64,000 nucleotides of DNA from Cylicocyclus nassatus (taxonomy: Eukaryota; Nematoda; Chromadorea; Rhabditida; Strongylidae): assembly GCA_958299035.1 (NCBI GenBank), contig CATQJL010000001.1:12953834-13017833 (forward strand). The letters are read 5' to 3'. Position 1 is the stretch's first letter, and every line of letters starts with the position of its first letter. A program made the translations under genes and the position numbers. The notes beneath the pieces are model-generated. The model was given only the letters and a program-made list of their open reading frames with translations, did no database searches and was not told the origin of the DNA. Shown in pieces: positions 45,373-57,300 of the stretch.

Positions 45373-48300
45373 TCAAACAATCTCCTCGCACAACACCTTT
45401 ACTGCATCTTCTAATAAACCTTTGTTGAAGTCCTGAAAAAAATTTTTTTAGTGATTTGAATGAATCATACAGCAGGTTTGGATCGCGTATTTCATGTTGT
45501 TAGCCATTCGAAAATATTGTTTCGTCTACTAAAATTCCCCTTGCTTTTCCGTGACTTACAAGTGAGACATAGATCAGTAAACTTGAACTGCCTACCTTGA
45601 TTATGTTCTTTTTCTGTCCAGCAATTCTTTCTATATTCAGCATGTTTCCTGGTTGGTAGCTATTCGATGTTGGGTCAATATCGGGTCCAACTGGCGAGTA
45701 CAGAATAGTAATGCCCTCTTTGCGAGCCTTAAAAGAGTAGTTAAGGATACTTTTGTGGATTCTCTAAATATAACTTGAACCCAGAGGTGCGATGGGGGGA
45801 GCCGGGCCCACCAAAAGTGAAGGTGGTCCCAGCTACCACTGGCCGGCCAAAAGTGAAGGTGGTAGTGCCGGACACTCACCTCCCAAAAACGTCGACCGGG
45901 GGGGGGGGGGAGCATTAACGTCTATCCTTCCAGGTCATTGCCGTTAGTGCGCGGAAAATAAGCAAAACAAATGCAAAAGGGATCATTGAAAGCAATTTTA
46001 TGTATACAGCGTCATAAATATCCAGAGTAAACGTGCTTATCAAATAGTGTATTTGGAAGTAAAACTCAGCGAAACTGTACGTATTTTATTAATTACCAGT
46101 GCGTCACCTCTGCTCCGCAGAGGCTCGCACTGGCCCTACTTTCTGTATGCCTTACTCATTCCCGCATAATAGTGACATTGAAACTCACCGCGTTATGCAG
46201 CTTATCACGAATGATTTGTAAACAGCCACTCATTCCTAGAGCTTTTTTGCATGAGATCGGTATTTCCACGTGGACGAGACTTTTCTTGAAACAATAAATG
46301 CAAATTCGTGTAGGTTTGTGGACTTTTTATGGCTTGGTAGTCGCCATAACGACATTAATTATCGTGGGCTACATCTCTATGCAAAAATCGTCTCGAATGA
46401 TCAGTTAAAATCTTGGGAAACTGAGCATTTACGCAACTAATTCTTTTTAGCGCCATTTTCGTAAAGTAACCAACTTCAGTCGAATTTTTTTTAGCTAAAG
46501 TCTATGGCTTGTATAGTAGCCTGTCAAACATATCCGCGACTTTGCAAAAAGTTTATATACGGACCCAATTTTGCTGGCCAGAAGTTAAATGGACCCGTTT
46601 CACGCGCAATTTCTAAGGGATCCACTTATCGGATCCGCTTGTGCTTTTGCACAATGGACTTTCCTGCTGCTAGGATGTAATATGCAAAATTTGGGCTAAA
46701 TAGGTTGGCTGGAACTCTTCCTACGAATTTCGTGACAGACAGAGATTCACACACACAGACACACACACAAACGTAAACAACCCTTAGTCCGTTATTATAT
46801 ACCAGTGCGTCACCTCTGCTTCGCAGAGGCTCGCACTGGCCCTATTTTCTGTATGCGTTACTCATTCCCGCATAATAATGACATTGAAACTCACCGCGCT
46901 ATGTAGGCTTAGGCTATCACGAATAATTCGTAAACAACTACTCATTCTTAGAGGTTTTCCATGTGAGGTCGGTATTTTCGCATGGATAAAATCTTTCTTA
47001 GAAGAACAGATGCAAATTCGAATAGGCTTTTGGAATTTTTATGGATTGGTAGTCGCCGTAAGGACTATAAACATAGTGGGCTACACCTCTGTGCGAAAAT
47101 CTTCTCAAATAATCAGGTAAAATCTTGAAAAATTGACCATCGAGCAATCAATACTTTTCGGCGTCGTTTTTGTAAAGTAGTAGACTTTTGATCCCTTTTT
47201 CGGAGCAAAGCCCATGGCTTGCACACTGAGATGCTAAGCATATCCACGACTCTGCAAAAAATGGTGAAAGTATGAAAGTGGATGATGATGCTTCGCAGAG
47301 GATCGCACTGGTCCTACTCTATAGTTTTTGAGCAATATCTCCTCTTAAGAAAGGCAAAGTGTGGTACGTCCACAGCAGGTACTGGCTCTATGCACCCCAT
47401 GAATATGGTGCCGTGCGGGTTTGCGCGTCCATGCTTGTCCTCAGAGCTAAACAGCGCCCTGCCTCATCTCTCAGATTGCTTTGAATCTCCCCGAAAAATT
47501 CTGATCGGGAAGAATATGATGTAAACAACCATTCATTCTGCGAGGTTTTCATGTGAAACCGGTAAAATTAGCGTGGCGAAACTTTTTGGTGAACGGTTAG
47601 TGTAATTTTGAATCCGTTCTATCAATGCGATGTTGGCTAATTAGAACAGCAACAGATGCACGCTACATTCCCAGCCTAGAATATTTCCAGCTATACAGTG
47701 AGTGTTTTGAAAATGAACAGTTGAGTCATCTCTTTTTGACGCCACTTTTGCACGAAATTAACTTTTTGCTATGTATCTGCGATGAATTCCAGGGCTTAGA
47801 AGATGTCCAAGTTGAAAGTCTTACAGTTACTGCAGACTCCTTGCATTAGGGTCTCATTTTTGCCTTAGCAAATGCCTGGTGGATCCGTTTGACTCGCGAT
47901 TTTCAACCGAAACAGATTCGCTCACTTCTTTACATAATCAACCTGGGTGCTGCTGGCATGCTATAGCCAAAAAATCAGCTCGAAATATTGGCTGCAGCTT
48001 GCGCTATGAAATAATACACTGATTCGCAGAGGCTCGCTGTGTCCTACTCTGTACGCCTTACTCATTCATGCCTTGTGATGGCATTGAAACTCACCGGACG
48101 ATGCCGAATATCACGAATAAAATGTAAACAACTACTCATTCCAAAAGCTTTTCCATGTGAGAACGGTAATTTTGAGAGGATGACATTTTTCGCAGAAGAA
48201 CAAATGCAAATTTGAATAGGTTCTTGAACTTTTTTCTGGCTAGGTACTTGCTATAAGGACAATAACACTCTGAGCCACATCTCTGTGCAAAAATCTCCTC

Positions 48301-51300
48301 AAATGCTCAAGTAAAACCTTGGCAAATCGACCATCGAGCAATAAATACTTTTCGGCGTCGTTTTTGTTAAGTAGTAGACTTTTGATCCCTTTTTTGGAGC
48401 AAAGCCCATGGCTTGCACATTGAGATGCTAAGCACATCCACGACTTTGCAAAAAGTGGTGATATGGATCCGATATGCGGGCCGAAAGCCAATTGGACCCG
48501 GCTGACGCGCAATTTCTGAGGGATCCACTTAACAAATCCGCTCGTGCTTTCGCATGGTGGACTTTTATACTGGTAGCATGCGCTATGCAAGATTTGGGCT
48601 CAGGACGTTGGCTGGAACTCGCGCTATGAATTTCGTGACAGACAGACATTCAGACACACACACACACAAAAAAACGTAAACACCCTTAGCGCGTTATTAT
48701 AGTAGGATTAATTAAATTTTGTTATAATATACAGTGAAGAAATTAGGTCGATACAGGCAGTAACCGCCGAGAATCAGAATCTCGAGTGATAAAATAATGA
48801 AAAATCGTGAAAAATCATATCACTGTTACAAATCTGCTGGCTGAAGACCTCCGCAGTTGCGGCTTTATAGGTTTTGAAGGGTAAGTGTTGTTCTACCAGA
48901 GAGTGAAAGAATCAGTTTGATTTGAGGAGTGGCCGCCGAGAACGAGAATTTTGAAAAACCTCAAAAATCTTCTCAATTTTAGGTTGCTCAATGACAACTG
49001 ACATTTGAACTCTTATAAATCCGGACTTTGAAGGTGTATGATGTTGCGACTTCATAGGTTTTGTAGGGTGAAGTTTTCCCTATCAGAATATATCTTAGCT
49101 GTACCGATCCATTGAAACATCGCAGAGATCCAGGCTCTTAAAAAGCAGGTAAAAACCGTTTTTCAGCTCATAACTTCTTCAGAACTGCATGAATCATGTT
49201 GCGGCTTCATAGGTTAGATTTTCCTCTTCAAGAGCTTTCAGTTGATATATAATATATGGGGGATTCAATGTTTCTTGCGGCTCTAACCCGGGGTGGAGTA
49301 CTCCTCCTCACTAATTCTCCACCCCGCCCATTTCAATGTATTGGCGGGAGGCCGCCAGTGGAGAATTAGTGAAGAGAGGTACTCTACCCCCGGGCATATG
49401 CCGTCACTTACATATTATATATCATTTGAAAGCTCTTGAAGAGGAGAATCTAACTTATGAAGTCGCAACATGATTCATGCAGTTCTGAAGAAGTTATGAG
49501 CTGAAAAACGGTTTTTTACCTGCTTTTTTAAGAGCCTGGATCTCGGCGATGTTTCAATGGATCGGTACAGCTAAGACATATTCTGATAGGGCAAACCTCA
49601 GCCTACAAAATCTATGAAGTCGCAACATTACACACGTTCAAAGTCCGGATTTATAAGAGTTCAAATGTCAGTTGCCATTAAGCAACCTAAAATTGAGAAG
49701 ATTTTTAAGGTTTTTCAAAATTCTCGTTCTCGGCGGCCACTCCTCAAATCAAACTGATTCTTTCACTGTCTGGTAGAACAACATTTACCCTTCAAAACCT
49801 ATGAAGTCGCAACTGCGGAGGTCTTCAGCCAGCAGATTTGTAACAGTAGAATAATTTTTCACAATTTTTCATTATTTTATCATTCGAAATTCTGGTTCTC
49901 GGCGGTTACTGCCTGGATCGACTTACTACATAGATATATGCTCTTAATACTTTCTTTTACATTCCTTTTGCTTATTTTCCTTCTTTTGAGCCTTAGCGAA
50001 AAAATTTTTCGAACCCAAAAGTGAAGGTGGTCACCCTGTACTAGCTCAAAAGTGAAGGTAGGCGGAGAATCGGCTCCGATATCGCACCTCTGCTCGAACC
50101 CTTTACCTTCTCCGCTTCATCAAATTGGTTGTGATTTCTCATATGCTCCCAAATCGCTGTGCAATCGAAATGTCCTTCTCCTTCATGACACTGATCTGGA
50201 TCACCATCAGAGAGGATAATCATAAATTTACGTCTTCCTTTCTCCTCCTATAACCATAGTAATTTCAGATTCATCAAGAATCCACATTCAGTATGTTGAC
50301 GACGACGCGCATTTTCAGTTGTCTGTCTTCGACCAAGCTTGTCGCGGTAGTCATTCCTCAAGATGAAACCACACAAACTGCCGTCTACGCGATAACTACC
50401 CTAACTGTGACTTTGAGGAAAAATATAAGTTATTCTAGATCCAAGCTTAAGAAAACTTTTAGCCACGCCGCGTTATGGCGCAAAGCTACGCTACATTCCT
50501 CTGCGGTAACCCTGAGGGCCCTTCGTATTGCTTCGCTCCTAGCCGCAGAGGAGCTAGCGTTCTCTTTAGCGGATTAAGCTCTCCATATTTTCCAAAGATA
50601 AAGAGATTAGAATGTGGGATAGGCAACTTTGGGGATGAATCAAATTCAAAGAGGAGGAAGTGTTTGTATAGCAGAACCCAAGAGAAAGTTTGAAAGAAAG
50701 AGGAAATTAATTCTTCGAGAAAGTCATACGAAGATTTTTTCCTTTTTTCTAGCTATTTCCCGTGTTCCACTACTCTTAAACGCATTTTAATTGAGATTTA
50801 GGTTTTGATCCAGTCCCATCTCGTCTATTTTTTTCATCTTCGCTCTCTTTACTGCATTCGCACTATTTACACATCTCTTGTTTGCAATGTTGTGATTAGC
50901 CTTTAGTGGAGGGAGATGCATAACTATGAGCACCAGTAATGGTTTGAGATCCGCTTTTCCTTCCTATTACTGTTCTCCGCTGCACCTGGTCCCGTAGCCT
51001 GCACGACTCCCAGCTTCCCATTTCAAAGTTTGCAAAAAATCGAAATCGCTAAGCAGTATACTTGTATTCAAAATGCTCGGCCCCCTTCTGTTTGCTGAAC
51101 GGAATCGTTGACGATCATTTCAAAAAATTGCCTGTAGCATCGTTTTTTCAAAAGCTCTGAATGTTAGCATAGGCTTCAGAGAATCTCCACATTTCATCTT
51201 GTTGCAATTCTCAAACTTTATGGAAACTATCGTCTGTGCCCCAGAGAGGTTCCCATGTGAACCAGCGTGCATACGTGGTGCGACGCTGCCTTTCGCTTTT

Positions 51301-54300
51301 TTTGACACGTTTCTCCTGAGATTTCAACGGAACTGCACGAGGTTAACACGTTCAAAAGAGCGAAAGGCAGCGAGATGACGTGGTACCTATGGGAATCTCG
51401 CTGGGGAACAAACGGTACACCAGTTAGTCTAATAGTTGATGTTCTATTCAACATTACCGTGCCAAAGGTCACGGGTTTGAGTCCATTGAAGCGTAATTTT
51501 TGCAGCCAAATTCTGCTTACGATACCAGTGTTAAGCTACCTCTCCAAAGAAGGGCAGATCAGCCAGTTGAGAAGCACCTGCTGCATCAACTTCAGACTTG
51601 TCTCATGAGGTATCTTGCGTAAAGGCTAGGGCGCTGCCCTCCCTGGAAGCGAAGGGCATTTGAGCGCGACGATCGCGAATAGTGTGCGGAAAGAACCGTT
51701 TCAGCATGGTGAGGCACTGCTAAAGAGACTCAAAAAAAAGAATTCAATGTCTTCCAATAACTTCCAAGTTCCACTTTCTTTAAACCTGGGCATTGTTCGT
51801 ATTGACAAAGTATTCTGTGCCAAACAGGTTTGTTAGGTGATCTTTATTAATCCAATTGAGGCCTAACGTTTCGACGCCTTCGTCTTCCTCAGAGGCCTGA
51901 AAATGGCTCAAAGTGTCATCTGTAGCTCCACGCCATCAAACACCCTTCCTAATCCTGCTAGTTCTCGACTTTCGCCTGACTTTCCTATTGCAAAAACGTC
52001 AGGGCGGAAGATGAACATACCGACAGATCACCAATATGCGAGTTTCCGCACCGGAAATGATGGTCACGGCGGAAGAATGAAGTATACCATAGATGACCAT
52101 CGGATGTCATCTACAGATAGCATAATGATATGAAGGGAAGGAAGTCGGAGGTCAAGGAAGTCATCTTCCGCCCTGACGTTTTTGCAATAGGGAAGTCAGG
52201 CGAGAGTCGAGAACTAGCAGGATTAGGAAGGGTGTTTGATGGCGTGGAGCTACAGATGACACTTTGAGCCATTTTCAGGCCTCTGAGGAAGACGAAGGCG
52301 TCGAAACGTTAAGCCTCAATTGGATTAATAAAGATCACCTAACAAACCTGTTTGGCACAGAATACTTTGTCAATACGAACAATGCCCAGGTTTAAAGAAA
52401 GTGGAACTTGGAAGTTATTGGAAGACATACCGCCGAATCTGTTCCGCTTGGCACGTGAGACGTTATCGCTTCGACAAAAGGCGGTAGCTGTTCGCCAATC
52501 CTTATCGTTCCTCCAACGTAGCAAGAAATCGAATATCCTGCCTGCCTTCATCACGAATAAGAGAATAGGATATACCTGTGATCTTAGCGAAGATAATCCG
52601 AAGATATTAAAGATCTACCATTCTATTTTGAACGTTATCATCAAGCAAAAACAGAGATCATTGTATACCACTTTATTGAAATGCAATGCTAAAGAACAGG
52701 CATGTAAACGTCTCTTGCCTATTGAACGTTGGAGGAGGATTGAGGATGGGTCAAAACAAATCTGTAGTTTGATTCGATCTAAGATCAAGTCCAAACTCCG
52801 AGCAAAGTACGACCGACTCCTCACTGATCTATGTAAAAATTGTTCACGTGGTAGAAATGACAGATCCGACAGCCGCTTTGAACCTCTTGCATGTCACAAT
52901 GAAGGAAAGTCGAGAGTCACGGTTATTGGCAACGCTTAAATTTCTACTAATATCGAAGAGCTTCTTAGCCTTGGCCCTTCATTCTCGCCTGCGCAAAATG
53001 TTAACGCTGCGATTTGTCGCAAAGTAGTCGGAAGCCTGCATAAACTTAGAGATTCTCTAAGAATACGAGAGAGAAACAAGAGTCGCGCAACGACCGCAGT
53101 CAACAACTCTCAAAGCTTACTACCAACAATTCCATTCCCACCATCGTTTTACAGACAACCCGGACCCGTTCTTGAAGTAGACATCAAGTTCCGTCTCTTA
53201 TGCTCAGGTGTTTTAGAAGTTCTAAACAGAGCAAAGCGACAGCATCAGAGCAACCTGACACGCAATCAATGGCAGGGGTTCAAAGAGATGCGTGAACTCG
53301 TTTCAAACGGTTCAGTACGATTGTCCGTAAGCGATGAAGGTGGCGAGTTTGTGGTAATGCCCCAAGAGTTAGACCGCCGCATAACAACAGCCCATCTAGC
53401 CGACTCTGCAACGTACAGAGTAGTCTCTGAGAAAGAATTCCAGTCACAATGCAAGAAACTGAATGACACTTGGACGGCAATAGGCAAATCTGCCGGACTG
53501 GAGGATAGATTTATAAGCAGGTTGAAATTGAGGAGTCCGAGTTGTCCAGTGTTTTACAGCCTTCTCAAAACGGACAAGCTTTCTTTACGGGACATGAACT
53601 CAATGTCAGAGGAAACTTACAAAATTAGACCAATAATCAGTTGTGTAGGCGGCCCTACCGACAGAATCTCGTGGTTCTTGAACAAAATAGTGAGCCAGCT
53701 GCTATCAAAGATACCGGCACATTTGTCCAGCTCGCATGAATTTATCAAACAACTCCAGAGCGCTAGGTTTGATTCGAGCGCAGTGATCGAGTCATTTGAC
53801 GTGATCTCACTCTATACCAATGTGCAGAATGAGCAAGCCTTGCAGGCTCTATCGGAGATGTTGGATAAATACGGTGGTACTATGAATATGTTTGGACTGG
53901 GCAAAGCGCGAATCATGACCCTAGTCAGCGAATGTTTGAAGTGCAACACCTTTAGATGGTCTGGGACCTATTACTCCCAGATACTCGGCTTAGCTATGGG
54001 TCAAAGATTAGCGCCAGTGCTCGCCATTTGCTTTATGAGCAAAATTGAAGAACCGGTATTAGCTCGTATGCCGCTGATGTACTGCCGTTACATCGATGAT
54101 TGCTGTATTGTCACCTCCACGCAGTCCGAAATGGACATGTGTTTCAACCTTTTCAATCAGCAATCGCAGTATATAAAGCTCACTCGAGAAGCACCAGATA
54201 ACGGGTGGCTACCCTATCTCAACGCGCAAGTAAAGTTGTCCAAGGGCATTGTTAGCGTGAAATGGTTCCGTAAAGAAAGCTCCAAGAAATCCTTAAAAAT

Positions 54301-57300
54301 ATAAAATCCGCACATCCAGCATCCGTAAAGAGAGCTGTCATTGGAAACATGTTCAGAACAGCCATGCAGATGTGCTCTGGAGAGCGAGAACGTTGCGAGT
54401 CACGAGATTTAGCGTCACAGATTGCTTGCAGCAATGGGTACCATTCTGTACCACATAGTCAACATCTTAGAAATGGTAACAACGTTCATAACGATAATAA
54501 GCTTCCACTATGCCTTCCGTTTATCTCTGACAGCGTCAGTGCGGCTTTTCGAAAATGCATACAACGCGCAGAACTGCAAGATGATGTTGCTTTAGTGTCC
54601 ATTCCGAACGACAACATCAAAAAAGCAGTTAGTTAGAAATAGATTGTATGATCGATACTGTATGTTGAAGCAATGCTGCGTAGTATGCCCGCACGGTAAG
54701 GTAGGCGATTGTGCTAAAGTGGGAGTGATTTATCAAATTGAATGTCTTAGCTGTAATGCACTCTACATTGGAGAGACAGGAAGACCATTAGGCACTCGCA
54801 TAAACGAACACTTGACAGATAAAAGGCCTAAAACTCAGTTATCACCTCTGGGCAGGCATAGAATTGAATCGCATGGTGGAGATGACTTTGATATCAGATG
54901 TAAAATCTTGACTTACGAAAAGGAAACCTCGGCTAGGAAAGCGTTAGAAGCGTTCTGGATTTCAGTGAAGAATCCAGCTATGAACAACAAAAATGAGTGC
55001 CTGTCCATAACCTCCGACTTCCTTCCCTTCATATCATTATGCGATCTGTAGATGACATCCGATGGTCATCTATGGTATACTTCATTCTTCCGCCGTGACC
55101 ATCATTTCCGGTGCGGAAACTCGCATATTGGTGATCTGTCGGTATGTTCATCTTCCGCCTTGACGTTTTTGCAATAGGGAAGTCAGGCGAAAGTCGAGAA
55201 CTAGCAGGATTAGGAAGGGTGTTTGATGGCGTGGAGCTACAGATGACACTTTGAGCCATTTTCAGGCCTCTGAGGAAGACGAAGGCGTCGAAACGTTAGG
55301 CCTCGATTGGATTAATAAAGATCACCTAACAAACCTGTTTGGCACAGAATACTTTGTCAATAAGAATTCAATGTATCCAAGGTACAGACTTTCCTCTTGC
55401 TTTTCAAGGTGGTTCACTCACCTTTCTTTCTCGAAAGTGCACAGAACTTTTGAAGATACGGCGAGTCATATAGTCTGTCTACAGGAAACGAAATGGAGCG
55501 AGGCAATGTCACGCGACATTGAAGATAGTACTAGCTTCGTTACACGGGTGCTTCACGCACCAAATGTTGTATAGCTGTCTCAAAAACGCCAGAAAGCAGC
55601 AAGTTGAGCGCTTAAGCAATCGTCCGTTGAGCATAAATATAGATGCTGGGAAACAAGTCCTACTAGTAATCACACTTTATGCGCCATAATCGAATGCAAG
55701 GATGACGGTAGGACATTTTTGGCAGGAGCGCACATAGTTCATTTCATTAGGCGAAACACTCTATACCAGTCGCGAGGCACACTCTTGTCTTATCTTCTAT
55801 TAACTTCAAGTTGGGCAGGAAACTTGGCGAATGCGCATCTCACCGACCAATCCGACTGATGAGCCACACTTAAATATTTTCGAGTAAATAATTGCAAGAC
55901 CACTTCGAGACACCATGGGATTGTCACCGAACCATCACAAATTCGTGGGAAGAGTAGGTATGATCGGCTTCAAGATTTCTGTAGAAGCGGGTTGCGGACT
56001 TTCCTTAAATATCAGGACAAACTTGTTGAACCTCCAAATTACAGCATCGTTTTTCGTTCTCTTTAGCTAACAAAAACCGCCACGCTTTAAACTTCCCGAC
56101 TCCGCGGATGGTGGTGGAGAAATACGGAAGCGGCGATAAGGTGCCTCAAGAGTTATTGTGGTGGGCTTTACGGAAATACAAAGTGCCAGAGGAGTACGTT
56201 CAGTGGATAAAGTTAGTTTACTACAACTCTTGAGATTACGTTCAAACAGCTGCAGAGCAGTAAGAGTTTCAAATCAAGGTTGAATTACACCAAGTTAAGT
56301 TCTCTTTCTTTTAGTTTTAAACACTGTGATAAGTAAACGCCGCGATGGAACCACTAGACGTGAACCTCCTTGGACACTTCTTTAAAACAATGCGTTAGCA
56401 AGACTAGAAGGGAGTCACAACGAGGTACAAGGCTGGAAGCTAAAGTTGTATGGCTTGAAGGCCAACACAAGAAAGACAGAACACTCGAAAGCGGGAAAAC
56501 CAGTTCTGTATCATATGCAGCAATGATAAACAGCTAGAGAAGATTAACACGTAAGTACCTGGGCTGTCATATTTCAGTGGGAGGAGGGAGGAAAATCACG
56601 TTACATGGCCTTTGGTGAAGGCGCCAGGCAAAAGACTTAGGGCCGCATGTACTAACATTTCCGCTGGGGAGGGGATCGCAGCTTCAGAAGAAAGCTTCAT
56701 ACCCTGAAGCTCCGGATATCTGGATTTCACGCTGTCTACCTGTCCGTAAGCACTCCCACCATCTTTCGCTATGAACATATTAAGCAGAAACGAGAAGCTG
56801 TACAAGCCGCATTTCCCAGGTTTTTGTAGGATCCACTGGTGATCCCTGGGGGACGAACATCTATTCTTCAAAGTCATTTTTCTGTCTCCTAAGTTAACGA
56901 AAAACTTCCAAAGTTATACTGAACATCTAACACAACAGTGCTAAGCATGTTGCTGATGTAAACAAATGAATTTTTGAAAAATCGAATTTTTCGCCATACC
57001 CCAAATTTCGACCTGTGGATCATCGAAAATTTCATGACTTCAAAACATCATTTGTTCTTATCAGCAACATGCTTAGCACTGTTGGGTTAGATTATCTGCA
57101 CAACTTTGGAAGTTTCTCGTTAACTCTGAAGAAAGAAAAATGACTTTAAAGAAAAGCGCCGCGGATCTTCAGGGATCATACAAAAGCTGGAAAATACGAT
57201 TTGTACAGCTTCTCGCTCCTGTTCAACATGTTCATAGTGAAGGATAGTAGGAATACTCACGGATAGGTACACAACGTGAAATCCAAGTAACTGGAGTTTC

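Larger units (their letters stand above)
51751..55361 (+). mobile_element. Penelope-like retroelement with inverted partial copy at its 5' side
   Basis: The element is bracketed by the 13-bp duplication AAGAATTCAATGT. Order: 51751-52160, a reverse-complement copy of a [GIY-YIG end, terminal repeat, ORF start] junction; about 52170-52375, the left terminal repeat in direct orientation; 52352-55051, the reverse transcriptase plus endonuclease ORF; about 55060-55361, the right terminal repeat. Tandem and inverted partial copies with pseudo-LTRs are characteristic of Penelope-like elements. It lies in the 7.3-kb intron 3 of the VWA gene, on the opposite strand. Confidence 0.88.

Noticed and set aside
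46740..46790. CA-rich microsatellite as a stand-alone feature
   Set aside because: It recurs at the same place in the fourth unit (48655), so it belongs to the ~700-bp repeat rather than being independent.
51375..51608. Possible tRNA around GTCACGGGTTTGAGTCC and a 77-codon frame
   Set aside because: A T-arm-like stretch is present, but no acceptor stem, D-arm or anticodon arm can be folded around it; the frame has no domain.
51751..52160. Second, separate Penelope copy in minus orientation
   Set aside because: It contains no coding core and lies inside the single pair of 13-bp duplications, so it is part of the same insertion.
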